A DNA stretch of 64,000 bases, taken from assembly GCA_002323995.1 (NCBI GenBank), contig DCQY01000101.1:1-64000 (forward strand). Reading direction: 5' to 3'. Source of the DNA: Akkermansiaceae bacterium UBA1506. Lineage in GTDB: Bacteria; Verrucomicrobiota; Verrucomicrobiia; Verrucomicrobiales; DEV007. The notes beneath the pieces are model-generated. The model was given only the letters and a program-made list of their open reading frames with translations. It was not told the origin of the DNA and made no database searches. Shown one piece after another: positions 9,016-17,900 of the stretch (position 1 is the stretch's first letter; the number at the start of each line of letters is the position of its first letter). The position numbers were made by a program, and so were the translations under genes.

Positions 9016-9858
9016 TTAAAGTGGTTTAGTAGCTAAAAGAAAACGATCAGTTCCGCTGAGGTCTTTTAATATATTAACCTCTTGAAAGCCAGTATCGCTT
9101 GCCATATCGGACAGCTGCTTTTCTTGTCCAATCCCAAACTCAAGAGCGATTTTCCCTCCAGGGATGAGAAATGTTGGAGCTTCGCCTAAGAACTTTTCGA
9201 TGATTTCAGTCCCGACCTTACCCCCGTATAACGCGAGGGCTGGATCGCGTTTCACTTCGCGACTCAGTTCGGCTTTTTCTGAATCGGGTATGTAAGGAAG
9301 GTTGGCGACGATGAGGTCGAAATGGCCAGAAACTGCCGAGAAAAGATCGCTTTCGGTTAGTTCAACTCGGTTGTCCAGTTCAAGTCCAGCTGCATTTTCG
9401 GAGGCAAGCTCAAGCGCTTCTGGAGAAACGTCGGCTAAAACAAGTGATGATTCTTCGAAAGCCTCAGCGATCGAAAGCCCAAGGACTCCCGAACCGCATC
9501 CCATATCGAGAATACGAGACGGTGGTGGTGTCTGAGTGGTGCGAAGGAGTTCGGCGAGTTCTTCGGTTTCCGGCCGGGGTATGAGAGCCCTCGCATCGGT
9601 TTTGAATTCGAGATCACAGAACTCGATCGAACCAAGAAGGTGCTGAAGGGGCTCACCGCGGCTGCGGCGCTTAACGAGGGCGCGCAGCGTTTGGAGTATT
9701 TCCTCATTCAGCGGGCGATCAAAGTCTAGGTATAGCTGCATCCGCTCCAGCTTGACTGCGTGGGCGATGAGAAGTTCCATGTTGAGACGTGCGTCTTGGA
9801 TCTGGTATTTCTCAAGATATTCTGTGCCCCTTTTTAGGGTGTCAAGAATCGTCGCCAT
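9016..9858 (-). CDS. prmC: Release factor glutamine methyltransferase PrmC
   Basis: N5-methylates the Gln of the GGQ motif in release factors RF1 and RF2. The start is placed at 9858 because MATILDTLKRG begins the conserved helical N-domain; sequence further upstream in this frame overlaps the preceding gene and is not protein-like. The product is 280 residues. It has ALIPRPETEEL, the SAM-binding motif ILDMGCGSGVLGL and the substrate motif. The substrate motif reads NLPY rather than the usual NPPY, a variation at the residues that clasp the target glutamine. A short GGAG sits just before the ATG. It starts 13 bases after the stop of the propeller gene. Confidence 0.93.
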   Translation of the reverse strand: MATILDTLKRGTEYLEKYQIQDARLNMELLIAHAVKLERMQLYLDFDRPLNEEILQTLRALVKRRSRGEPLQHLLGSIEFCDLEFKTDARALIPRPETEELAELLRTTQTPPPSRILDMGCGSGVLGLSIAEAFEESSLVLADVSPEALELASENAAGLELDNRVELTESDLFSAVSGHFDLIVANLPYIPDSEKAELSREVKRDPALALYGGKVGTEIIEKFLGEAPTFLIPGGKIALEFGIGQEKQLSDMASDTGFQEVNILKDLSGTDRFLLATKPL

Positions 9859-9871
9859 GTCTCCACTCTGA

Positions 9872-11092
9872 TCAGAATCCAAAACGACTTGAGGGCAGTG
9901 GGCGTGCCTTGAATATCGGGAAGGGGGGTGATGAGATATCCTTGCCTGCGTTGAAGAATGGTGTGCGATGTAACTGGTTGCTGTAGAAGTGGAGATTGCC
10001 ATCCGGCGCGATGAGAATGCCGCCGGGCCAACTGATCCTTGGGTCAACGAGCAGAAGCCGCAGGTCCAGGTATTCATCGTCGGGAGAAACATAGTCAAGC
10101 GATCCACGAGAGATATCGCCGAAGTAAATGCGGCCTTTCGAGTCGATCGCCATGCTGTCGCAAATGGGTTTAGGAGAAACTCCGTCCACTTGACTTTCCA
10201 GTAGATTGGCCGCGATATCGAGGCGGCGCAGGAGGGAGGTTTCAATTTTGAAAAGAGACGACCCGTTGCGCGGCCCGTAGTAGAGGAATTCGCCTTTGCG
10301 ATCAATGGCGATCGGACTCACTCCGGTCAGGGGAGTGGCAAGTTGGCCGTCAGGACGTCGGACTTCCACAGACTTGCCATCGAGTTCCAAGTTGAGTGTG
10401 GGATCCATCTTGGTTGAGGTGTGACCCTCAAGAACCCGACGTGCAAGATTGGTCTCAATATCGACCACAATGATCGCTGAACTTATACCATCTGCGGGGT
10501 CAGTGATGTAAATTAGCGGTGCTTCGGGATCGAGGACGAGATTTTTGAGGAATGATGTTGGTGCCAGAGCTTGAGGATTAATGACAATAATTTGGTGGAG
10601 TTGCCCTCTTTTCGTATCCCACGCCACGAGCTTCGGCGGCGTGTCTGAGCGTCTCCCGTTATCGAGCATCCATACGATTCCGCGTGGGTCGCACGCAATT
10701 CCCAAGACGGAATCCAGAACAACTGGATAATCCGAATCAGGAGTGTTCATCTCAGCATTAGGGAAGGGAACCCAGTTGTTCTGCTTATCCAGCATCATGA
10801 CGCGATACTGGTGATTGAAGAACTGGTGACAGGAGATCACATATTCACCAGAGGGAAGTACGCACATTCCTCCTGGCCCGGTTGGGGCATGGGTGGTTTC
10901 CTCGAGCTCGTTGCCATTTTTTTTGAAGACTCTTGGAAAGCTTGGCAGTTTAAGTTCCGATGGGAGTTTCAGGTCCGGCGCGGGGCAAGGCTCGGTTAAA
11001 AGAAGAATGAGACCGCCCAGAATCAGGCTTTGCCCAAGACTGGTCGCAAGACTACAGAAAGAATGCTTTTCGGCTTGGCGGAAAAAAGACAT
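9872..11092 (-). CDS. Yellow/major royal jelly protein-like propeller, exported
   Basis: After an N-terminal hydrophobic segment (about residues 15-35), the protein shows the marks of the MRJP/Yellow family: GIVWMLDNG, then PPKLVAWDTKRGQL, then LIYITDPADG with IIVVDIET, and a late CDSMAIDSKGRIYFGD. These repeats build a six-bladed propeller. Bacterial members are often labelled L-dopachrome tautomerase-related, but no reaction is established for this type. Start 11092 was chosen because it immediately precedes the signal-like segment and clears the ptsI stop; an earlier in-frame start would overlap ptsI by about 40 bases. Its place between the PTS genes and prmC is unexpected. Confidence 0.8.
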   Translation of the reverse strand: MSFFRQAEKHSFCSLATSLGQSLILGGLILLLTEPCPAPDLKLPSELKLPSFPRVFKKNGNELEETTHAPTGPGGMCVLPSGEYVISCHQFFNHQYRVMMLDKQNNWVPFPNAEMNTPDSDYPVVLDSVLGIACDPRGIVWMLDNGRRSDTPPKLVAWDTKRGQLHQIIVINPQALAPTSFLKNLVLDPEAPLIYITDPADGISSAIIVVDIETNLARRVLEGHTSTKMDPTLNLELDGKSVEVRRPDGQLATPLTGVSPIAIDRKGEFLYYGPRNGSSLFKIETSLLRRLDIAANLLESQVDGVSPKPICDSMAIDSKGRIYFGDISRGSLDYVSPDDEYLDLRLLLVDPRISWPGGILIAPDGNLHFYSNQLHRTPFFNAGKDISSPPFPIFKARPLPSSRFGF

Positions 11093-11135
11093 GCGGAGGT
11101 TGAGGTGGGTAAGCTTCAACGAAAACGGCTCTGGG

Positions 11136-12908
11136 TCAATAGAGCAGCTCCGGGTAGGCCGATCTGGCGATTTCAAGGCAACGACGTTTCACCATTTCTT
11201 CAGTTCCGCAGTGTTGAAGATTTGTCATCAACTCAGAACATTCCTTCGAGGAGAGGAGTGAAATCGCCTTGCGTGTCTTTAACAGTTGAACAGAGCCCAC
11301 TGATAGCTCGTCGACTCCTAATCCGACCCAGATTGGGGTCATGACTAGGTCGCCGGCGGCCTCGCCACAAACACCACACCAAATATCATTGCGATGGGCG
11401 GCTTCTACCGTTTCGCGAATCATTCCGATAACAGCTGGATGCATCGGTTGGTAGAGATTGGCGACTCGATCGTTGATACGGTCGACTGCGGTGGTGTACT
11501 GAATAAGGTCGTTAGTGCCGATGCTGAAGAAATCGACCTCCTGGGCTAGGTGATCGGCAACAAGAACGGCGCTAGGGATCTCAATCATGGCTCCGACCTC
11601 TATCTTTTCATCGAAGGGGATGTCAGCTTCCCGAAGTTCTTGCTTTGAGATCTCAATCTGCTCTTTCGCCGCTTGGATTTCTTGCAGCGAAGAAATAAAC
11701 GGGAACATCACACGAACTTTGCCGTGTGCGCTAGCCCTCAGGATCGCTCGTAGCTGAACGCGAAATTCCTCGGCACGATCGAGGCTAAGTCGGATTCCTC
11801 GCCAGCCAAGAAAAGGATTTGGTTCGGGATCGTCGCGCAGTTCCGGATAGAGCTTGTCTCCGCCGATATCCAAGGTTCTTATGATGACACCGTCAGAGGA
11901 GGTGGCTTCTGCTACCGTTCGGTAATTCTGAGCTTGATTCTCTTCGGTGCGCAGTTCCTTCTCGCTCATGTAGAAGAATTCAGTTCGATAAAGACCGACT
12001 CCCTCAGCACCTCTTTCTGCAACGGCTTTCAACTCATCAAGGAACTCAATGTTCGCCGAAAGAGTGATTCGGTTACCGTCGGAAGTTATCGTTGGCTTCC
12101 CTTTGAAAAACTCAAGGTCCGAAAGAATACCTCTTTCCTCCTCGAGCAGTTTTTCATAGTCGACTAAAGTCTCGGGCGAAGGATTGACAATAACTAGGCC
12201 ATGGTAACCATCGATTAGTACGTTCTCAGACCGCTCACACTCCTCGGGGATATCGTGGAGTGCCACCACCGCCGGTATGCCAAGAGAACGGGCCATGATG
12301 GCCGTGTGCGAAGTGGCGCTGCCAACCTCGGTAGCAAACCCCTTAACCTTGGAGCGGTCGAGGCCGACAGTATCAGAAGGAGTTAAGTCATGGGCGAGAA
12401 TAACCGTGGCATTGCTTTCGCTAATTTCTGAACCGGCCGACGGTTCGGTCCACTTGAGATTCTTCAAGACGCGTCCGGCCACGTCCTCGATGTCTACGGC
12501 TCTTTCTCTGAGGTAGGGGTCGGCAATCTTACGCAGAGAGTCGACGTAGCGCTTCATGACTGAGAAGTAAGCGCATTCGATCGATATAAGCTTAGCTTCG
12601 CAGAGTCGTAGGACCTCGTTGAGGACGCTGGAGTCTTCTAAAAGAAGCAGGTGGGCGTCGAAAATACTCGCGTGGTCCTCGCCATCATCCGACGCGATCT
12701 GACGCTGCAATTCAACGATCTGGTCGCGCGTGGCAACCATGGCAAGAGAAATGCGGGCCTTTTCGGCATCGACTTCACTGCGTTGAATGCTGGTTTTTTC
12801 GGGCTCTTCGAGAGCTTTACCAAGAATCTCCGCGGGTCCCCAGGCGATTCCAGGAGATACGCCGATGCCCTGCAGTCGAATTTCGGCCTGTTGGGCGGGT
12901 TCGGTCAT
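11136..12908 (-). CDS. ptsI: Phosphoenolpyruvate-protein phosphotransferase (enzyme I)
   Basis: Takes phosphate from PEP and passes it to HPr. The 590 residues cover the usual domains: helical HPr-binding N-domain, swivelling phospho-His domain with GSATSHTAIMARSLG (active His about 201), and a C-terminal PEP-binding barrel with LYRTEFF, LDIGGDK and GVCGEAAGD. All catalytic marks are intact. It lies 87 bases after ptsH. No EIIA, EIIB or EIIC gene is visible in the window, so the phosphate flow probably serves regulation. Confidence 0.97.
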   Translation of the reverse strand: MTEPAQQAEIRLQGIGVSPGIAWGPAEILGKALEEPEKTSIQRSEVDAEKARISLAMVATRDQIVELQRQIASDDGEDHASIFDAHLLLLEDSSVLNEVLRLCEAKLISIECAYFSVMKRYVDSLRKIADPYLRERAVDIEDVAGRVLKNLKWTEPSAGSEISESNATVILAHDLTPSDTVGLDRSKVKGFATEVGSATSHTAIMARSLGIPAVVALHDIPEECERSENVLIDGYHGLVIVNPSPETLVDYEKLLEEERGILSDLEFFKGKPTITSDGNRITLSANIEFLDELKAVAERGAEGVGLYRTEFFYMSEKELRTEENQAQNYRTVAEATSSDGVIIRTLDIGGDKLYPELRDDPEPNPFLGWRGIRLSLDRAEEFRVQLRAILRASAHGKVRVMFPFISSLQEIQAAKEQIEISKQELREADIPFDEKIEVGAMIEIPSAVLVADHLAQEVDFFSIGTNDLIQYTTAVDRINDRVANLYQPMHPAVIGMIRETVEAAHRNDIWCGVCGEAAGDLVMTPIWVGLGVDELSVGSVQLLKTRKAISLLSSKECSELMTNLQHCGTEEMVKRRCLEIARSAYPELLY

Positions 12909-12995
12909 TTCTTACGCTCTGTAAACGATTCTCCACGGTAAACCTTATGTTTTTAGCGGAAAAACTGGCCTAAAACGACAGAAAACCTGAAATTT

Positions 12996-13265
12996 TCAGA
13001 TATCTGCCTCAAACCCACTGTTCACGAGCGCAGAAATTTTACTAATCGCCTCGTCAGCATCATCACCATCGGCGGTGACTTTAATTACGGCGCCCTTGGC
13101 GGCCGCTAACATCATCAGGCCCATAATGCTCTTGCCGTTGATTTCTTCGCCGTCCTTTTCGACCCAGATTTCGCTGGAGAACTGACTCGCCAGTTTGACG
13201 AATTTCGCCGCGGGACGAGCATGAAGCCCTTCCTCATTCGGGATGGTCAATTCACAAGCTGGCAT
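12996..13265 (-). CDS. ptsH: Phosphocarrier protein HPr
   Basis: 89 residues, standard length. His15 in EGLHARPAA is the site phosphorylated by enzyme I. Ser46 in GKSIMGLM is the site of the ATP-dependent HPr kinase encoded just upstream, so both regulatory and transfer sites are kept. It lies 38 bases after hprK and before ptsI. In Firmicutes Ser46-phosphorylated HPr drives catabolite repression through CcpA; no CcpA gene is seen here. Confidence 0.97.
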   Translation of the reverse strand: MPACELTIPNEEGLHARPAAKFVKLASQFSSEIWVEKDGEEINGKSIMGLMMLAAAKGAVIKVTADGDDADEAISKISALVNSGFEADI

Positions 13266-13303
13266 TTTGTTTCAAAGTAGAGCGGACAGCCACCTTCGGG
13301 CAA

Positions 13304-14287
13304 TCAAACCATCGATTTACGTTGGTCTCGCATTCTTTTCAATAGTTTCTTGTTGAATTCAACAGCCGAATCATGGCCCAGAGCCTTAAGTTTTTGGTCA
13401 AGAGCTGCGACTTCAATCAGTTGCGCCATATCCCGCCCCGGAGCGACTGGTAGCTCGATGTGAGGGATATTCATTCCTAGAACGTCGATACTTTCTCGGT
13501 CGAGTCCTACTCTTTCCATCTTGTCGATTTCAGACTCACGTCTGAGGGTAACGATGAGATCAAGTCTCTTTTCGGTTCGGAACGTACCCACCCCAAAAAG
13601 GGCAGAAACATTGATAATGCCTAGCCCGCGGACTTCCATGTAGCTCCGGCCAAGTTCAGGCGCGGTAGCAATCAGTTCCCGATCTTCGATATTGCGAAGG
13701 CGAACCATGTCGTCTGCGACTAAACTGGCTCCCCGGCGGAGCAGAGCAAGGACAGTTTCTGACTTACCTGTTCCGCTATCTCCTTTGATCAAAATACCAA
13801 TACCCATGACATCCACCATGCAGCCATGCTCGGTAGTTGATGGTGCGAATTCCCAGTCGAGCCTCACTGTGGCTGCGTTGATGTAGTTCATGGTGACCAT
13901 TGACGTTTGGAACACAGAAACATCGGCTTCGTTGGCAATATCCAGCAAATCTCCCGGTAAATCCTCTCCCCGGCTGACAATGATACAAGGAATGTTTTGT
14001 TGGCAGAGGTCTTGGAAGCGCTTCCGTGCGTTGTCGGCGCTAAGATGTTTCAGGTAAGAGCGTTCGGCTAGGCCGATCACTTGGATTCTATGAAGGGCAA
14101 AGTATTTGTAGAATCCTGATAAAGCCAGGCCGGGGCGATTGATGGTCGGTTCAAGAATCTGACGGTCGAAGCCGGCGCGGCTGCCTGCCAGTGTCATGGA
14201 GAGCTCTTTAGAGTGACGGTTAAAAAAACCCCCAACCTCCAGGATGGGAGGCTTGGTAGAATGCGATTTGTGGGGGGAAGAGGCCAT
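13304..14287 (-). CDS. hprK: HPr kinase/phosphorylase
   Basis: Phosphorylates HPr on Ser46 using ATP or pyrophosphate and removes the phosphate when phosphate is high. 327 residues. The N-domain includes NRPGLALSGFYKYF. The kinase P-loop GDSGTGKSE (about 169-177) lies after the conserved EHG histidine (about 154). The family signature MEVRGLGIINV follows, with the C-terminal LPVAPGRDMAQLIEVAA. The start at 14287 keeps the conserved N-domain; a later Met at residue 31 would cut it. First gene of the hprK-ptsH-ptsI run, about 50 bases beyond the porin terminator, so its promoter must be close. Confidence 0.95.
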   Translation of the reverse strand: MASSPHKSHSTKPPILEVGGFFNRHSKELSMTLAGSRAGFDRQILEPTINRPGLALSGFYKYFALHRIQVIGLAERSYLKHLSADNARKRFQDLCQQNIPCIIVSRGEDLPGDLLDIANEADVSVFQTSMVTMNYINAATVRLDWEFAPSTTEHGCMVDVMGIGILIKGDSGTGKSETVLALLRRGASLVADDMVRLRNIEDRELIATAPELGRSYMEVRGLGIINVSALFGVGTFRTEKRLDLIVTLRRESEIDKMERVGLDRESIDVLGMNIPHIELPVAPGRDMAQLIEVAALDQKLKALGHDSAVEFNKKLLKRMRDQRKSMV

Positions 14288-14330
14288 TATCTATCTCATA
14301 CTATCGGCTATGCCGTATGCCTAGGGCAAC

Positions 14331-14359
14331 AAAAAAGGCGGGACCTGAGTCCCGCCTTT
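14331..14359 (-). terminator. Rho-independent terminator after the porin gene
   Basis: On the minus strand AAAGGCGGGAC and GTCCCGCCTTT form a perfect 11-bp stem with a four-base loop, followed by TTTTTTG. It closes the porin transcript about 40 bases after its stop and separates it from hprK. Confidence 0.92.
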
Positions 14360-14398
14360 ACCAAGGGTTCTCCGCAGAAGCGGAATTTTGAATAAATC

Positions 14399-15601
14399 CT
14401 AGAAATAGGTTCGGACAGCCAGCATCCAAGTGTCGGAAGTGATGTCGTCGGTGGAGTCATACTGATCTGCCGTCATATACTCGTATCCAGCCATCAGCTT
14501 CAGCTTGTCGCCGCAGATGTAGTAGTTGAGGCCAGCATACAGGGTGTGGCAGTTCTCCAATTCCTCACGAACCGTGTAACGCTGTGGGCGTTGAGTGCGA
14601 CCTGAGTCCATGTAGGCATATTTAGCAACAAACTCTAGTTTTTCGGTGATCGCGTAGGTTGGCATTATAACCAAGCCCCACGTGTCCTCGCCGTCAGGAA
14701 TGTCTCCGGTGCCATCTCGGTCCAGACCGAAGATAAGGTCGGTGGTGAGGTTGAGCCGATCGTTCAAAGCATTCGTGGTTCCGAGCGCCAGCACGTGGTT
14801 ATAAGAAGAAGCGATGTCGACCTCAGAGTCGTAGCCCATGTCTGTAAAGAGGTAGTCCAAATAAAAGGTTGTTACATCGTTTACAGGAGTTTCAAGGCGG
14901 TAGAGGAACTGAGCATTCGACCCTTCGGTTGTTGGAAGCCCCAAGCCGCTACCTCGGTTATCGTCTTCATCAGATCCAGTGAGGGCAAGACCGATTACGT
15001 GCTCGATTTCACCTGTAGCAAATCCGAAGTTGAAACCCCAAGGCTTTCCGGGAATTACCTCGTTGACGATCTGGGAGCGTTCGATTGTTTTGATTCGTTT
15101 CGAAGAAGTGGACTCTTCACGAGTAATCTTGAACTTATCTTTACCAATCCAGAGATCCCATCCATCGCCCTCAATCTCAATCAACATGGTGTCGATATCG
15201 TTGAAGACAGGGCCAGTTTGCCAATTTCGGTTGCTGCCAGATGAGTCAGTTACGTTGAACTCAGTGGCAAACGTTATGTTCTCAAGGATGCCGATCTCGA
15301 AGCCGATCCGCGAACGACGGCTTTGAAATTGGTGGAAACCATCGCGGTCACCATCATCGTCTTGCGAGGCAGAGATCCACTGGCCGTGATAGCGTCCGGT
15401 GAGTGAAACTTCGCGTATGAAGCCTGCGTCAGACTCGTAGAGAGTCGAGTAGTCGAATATGTCGCAGATTGTCCACGGATCTTCGAGCGGCATTTTGTCG
15501 TCGACGATCGCCTTACCATGGTCACTGGCAAATGCCCCCGCGGCAAGAGCAGCGATGGCAGTACCAGAAGCCAGTTTTTTCAAGCTATTGAGGTGTGTCA
15601 T
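14399..15601 (-). CDS. Outer-membrane porin-like beta-barrel
   Basis: 400 residues with a cleavable signal peptide (MTHLNSLKKLASG to about AFAS). A short N-terminal segment is followed by long runs of alternating amphipathic strands ending in the terminal phenylalanine (LAVRTYF) that the Bam machinery recognises. Layout and motifs such as GRYHGQW, the FQSRRSRIGFE strand and FATEFNV resemble the OprP/OprO-type porin family. The solute cannot be deduced, although acidic loops suggest cations or neutral sugars. It has its own terminator and a 524-base upstream region with a tandem repeat touching the start codon, suggesting regulated expression. Confidence 0.82.
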   Translation of the reverse strand: MTHLNSLKKLASGTAIAALAAGAFASDHGKAIVDDKMPLEDPWTICDIFDYSTLYESDAGFIREVSLTGRYHGQWISASQDDDGDRDGFHQFQSRRSRIGFEIGILENITFATEFNVTDSSGSNRNWQTGPVFNDIDTMLIEIEGDGWDLWIGKDKFKITREESTSSKRIKTIERSQIVNEVIPGKPWGFNFGFATGEIEHVIGLALTGSDEDDNRGSGLGLPTTEGSNAQFLYRLETPVNDVTTFYLDYLFTDMGYDSEVDIASSYNHVLALGTTNALNDRLNLTTDLIFGLDRDGTGDIPDGEDTWGLVIMPTYAITEKLEFVAKYAYMDSGRTQRPQRYTVREELENCHTLYAGLNYYICGDKLKLMAGYEYMTADQYDSTDDITSDTWMLAVRTYF

Positions 15602-15602
15602 T

Positions 15603-15634
15603 GATTAGGATTTGATGTGATTAAGATTTGATGT
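15603..15634 (-). repeat. Two tandem 16-bp repeats abutting the porin start codon
   Basis: GATTAGGATTTGATGT is followed immediately by GATTAAGATTTGATGT on the plus strand, differing at one position. Read with the gene they occupy the last 32 bases before one spacer base and the ATG, exactly where a ribosome binds. They could be a translational operator, small-RNA target or slipped-strand tract. Confidence 0.85.
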
Positions 15635-15645
15635 TTATCAATCAG

Positions 15646-15664
15646 TTGTCTATCGCTCAGACAA
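15646..15664 (-). promoter_or_regulatory. Inverted repeat in the porin upstream region
   Basis: TTGTCT and AGACAA form perfect 6-bp arms around seven bases, about 45 bases before the porin start. The spacing suits a dimeric helix-turn-helix regulator or part of a promoter. No specific regulator can be assigned. Confidence 0.35.
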
Positions 15665-16125
15665 AAATGTTAGTCGATCGATAGTTTGTTACGGTTTTGC
15701 CATAGATGGTCATTTCGTAGCATGTGAGAATCGCTAAACTTCTATCTAACGGGGCCATGTTGTCTGCAAACACGTGAAGGGCAAGGGTTTTATGTTACGA
15801 AGTGGGGGCGGGTGTGACGAGTCTGACATAAAAGATTCACAAAGGCAGGCGTAGCAGGCTCTAGCTTATGTGTAACGCTGTCCCTTGGGATGGATTTACA
15901 TTCTGAAATTTTTGTTTTAGCGACTTGGATCTTAAACGGGCCTTCCGATTTACAATAGGGTTGTGGATATCAGTGGGGCTTGGCGCGGTCAGAATTCGTT
16001 CTCGGGAAGCAGGGGGTGAAGAAGTCAGATTCGACACAAGATTCGCTACACTCGTGATGATTTATTCTGGACACAGCGCAGTGAGGTGTTGATTCTGTCC
16101 CTTCACTGAAAAAAAATTAGCAATC

Positions 16126-16929
16126 ATGCCATACGTCGAAACCAACGGAATCAAAATGTATTATGAAGAGTCTGGAGCAGGCGATCCGCTCATCCTGATT
16201 ATGGGGATCACCGCTCGTGGCGAAGTCTGGGGCGTACATGACGAGGATTGGGTTCAGCATTTCCGCTGCATCAAGCCCGACAATCGTGGTGTGGGTCTCT
16301 CTGATAAGCCTGTTGGAGACTACAACAGCGCCATGATGGCCGACGATTATGCGGGGTTGATGGAAGCGCTCGGTATCGAAAAAGCGCGCATTGTAGGCTG
16401 CTCAATGGGTTCCATCATTGCTCAACAGCTTTGCTTGCGTCATCCAGACAAGGTGCAAAGTGCGGTTTTGATGTGCCCATGGGCAAGCTGTGACAATTAC
16501 GCAGCCGGGATTTTCAGCCATATGGTCATCTGTAAGGCGCACCTCGATAATCAGCAATTTATGGAATGGATCCAATTGCTGATCTTCACCAAGCCATTCT
16601 TTGACAGCGAGGAATGCTACGAAGGCCTCCTTCAGGGAAGGAAGGATTTTGACGCCAATGAGGTCCCTCAACCATTGCATGGACTCCGTGGGCAGGCTGC
16701 TGCTTGCGTCGGACATAATGTTGCGGCAGATCTTGGCAAAATTTCGGCTCCCTGCTTTGTAATCGGAGGTCGTGATGACATTTTCACGCCGATGTGGATG
16801 GCGGAGGAGGTCGCCGGTGGTATCCCAAACTGTGATACCCATTTCTATGATGGAGCGGGTCATGCCTTTCACTTTGAAAAAACTGATGACTTCAATCCAC
16901 GTGTGCGCGAGTGGCTTAAAGCCCACTGA
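16126..16929 (+). CDS. Alpha/beta hydrolase
   Basis: 267 residues with the full hydrolase triad: Ser in the nucleophile elbow GCSMGS (about 89-94), Asp in GGRDDIFTP and His in GAGHAFHFE. The oxyanion region LILIMGITARG and PDNRGVGLSDKP are typical of the 3-oxoadipate enol-lactonase/haloperoxidase-like branch. No signal peptide, so it is cytoplasmic. The sugar isomerase-like gene follows 38 bases later and is probably cotranscribed, suggesting lactone or ester hydrolysis in carbohydrate breakdown. Substrate unproven. No Shine-Dalgarno sequence; the start is preceded by an A-rich run. Confidence 0.88.
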   Translation: MPYVETNGIKMYYEESGAGDPLILIMGITARGEVWGVHDEDWVQHFRCIKPDNRGVGLSDKPVGDYNSAMMADDYAGLMEALGIEKARIVGCSMGSIIAQQLCLRHPDKVQSAVLMCPWASCDNYAAGIFSHMVICKAHLDNQQFMEWIQLLIFTKPFFDSEECYEGLLQGRKDFDANEVPQPLHGLRGQAAACVGHNVAADLGKISAPCFVIGGRDDIFTPMWMAEEVAGGIPNCDTHFYDGAGHAFHFEKTDDFNPRVREWLKAH

Positions 16930-16967
16930 ATCAACCCTCATTACACAGAATCTTTTTCTACTAAATT

Positions 16968-17834
16968 ATGGCTAACATCAAATTCGGATCTGAGGTCTAC
17001 ACCTGGTTCATGCAGGACGCGGGCAAGGGCTACGACAATAAGTTGGACCACATGGTCAAAATTATTTCTCAAGCTGGTTTTACTGGGATCGAGCCAATGG
17101 TTCTTGAGATTTCGGAGAGCGCTCTCGGTTGCAGTAAGTACTGGATGGGAGACTTCATTGACCCTGTCAAATTCAAGGACGTGCTTCAGGAACACAACGT
17201 GGAATTAGCTGGACTAGCCCTCATTTGTGGCTGGGACAATGAAGAGGAAACTCCCGAGGAGCGAGCAGCAGCAGACTTCACTATCGATTTTCTCAAGCAC
17301 TTCCCAGGCGCTATGCTGGGCACTGTGACTCTTCCGAGCGGACGACACGATTTACAGAAGCGTCGACTGAATGTGGTAAGGAATATCAATCGAGTTTCCC
17401 AACGAGGAGTCGATGCTGGGCTAGTGTGCTCCTATCATCCAAACAGCCCACCAAATTCGCTAGTTCGCACTCAGTATGACTACGACGTTGTATTGAGTTC
17501 CCTTGACCCGTCAGTAACTGGATGGACACCCGATGTGGGTCACATCATTCGTGGGGGAATGGACGTAATCGAGACGATGAACAAATGGCAGCATCTCGTG
17601 AACCACATTCACTATAAAGATTTCTCCGGGAATGGCCCAGAGCCTTGGGCTCAGATGGGCACTGGAAAACTTGATTTTCACAAAATTACTGAGTGGCTTA
17701 CTTTGCGAAACTACGAGGGGTGGGTCATATGCGAGGACGAAGCTCACATCGCGGTTGAGGATCCGGACGGAGTTACTCTGCAGAATGGAGAGTGGTGTAA
17801 GGAGCACCTTCATCCGATTGTGGGGCTTAAGTAG
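16968..17834 (+). CDS. Sugar phosphate isomerase/epimerase (xylose isomerase-like TIM barrel)
   Basis: 288-residue AP endonuclease-2/xylose isomerase-like barrel. Readable landmarks are GFTGIEPMVLEI, PDVGHIIRGGMDVIE (metal-binding Asp and His), HIHYKDF and the C-terminal EGWVICEDEAH. These supply the usual Glu/Asp/His metal ligands of IolE, hydroxypyruvate isomerase and related epimerases. It follows the hydrolase by 38 bases and is closed by a terminator about 30 bases later, so the two form a short operon. Specific substrate not deducible. Confidence 0.85.
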   Translation: MANIKFGSEVYTWFMQDAGKGYDNKLDHMVKIISQAGFTGIEPMVLEISESALGCSKYWMGDFIDPVKFKDVLQEHNVELAGLALICGWDNEEETPEERAAADFTIDFLKHFPGAMLGTVTLPSGRHDLQKRRLNVVRNINRVSQRGVDAGLVCSYHPNSPPNSLVRTQYDYDVVLSSLDPSVTGWTPDVGHIIRGGMDVIETMNKWQHLVNHIHYKDFSGNGPEPWAQMGTGKLDFHKITEWLTLRNYEGWVICEDEAHIAVEDPDGVTLQNGEWCKEHLHPIVGLK

Positions 17835-17862
17835 TGCTAATTGGATTGAGAAGCTTAAGCAG

Positions 17863-17900
17863 CAGGGTTAGGTCCGAGGCCTAACCCTGTTTGCTTTTTA
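17863..17900 (+). terminator. Rho-independent terminator after the isomerase gene
   Basis: CAGGGTTAGG and CCTAACCCTG form a perfect 10-bp stem around a seven-base loop, followed by TTTGCTTTTT. It begins about 28 bases after the stop codon. Confidence 0.9.

Larger units (their letters stand above)
15602..16125. other. Regulatory stretch between porin and hydrolase genes
   Basis: No gene seen in 524 bases separating divergent genes. It holds the tandem repeat and inverted repeat listed separately next to the porin. Elsewhere it is AT-rich near both ends, with TGTGACGAGTCTGACAT near 15810, which loosely resembles a CRP-type half-site pair. No terminator or RNA gene was recognised. Confidence 0.5.

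Noticed and set aside
9859..10305. N-terminal extension of the prmC frame
   Set aside because: The extension lies antisense to nothing useful and overlaps the propeller gene in another frame; the conserved PrmC N-domain begins at 9858.
11093..11176. 28-codon extension of the propeller gene into ptsI
   Set aside because: It overlaps the conserved ptsI end and contains no signal-like sequence; the start at 11092 precedes a hydrophobic segment.
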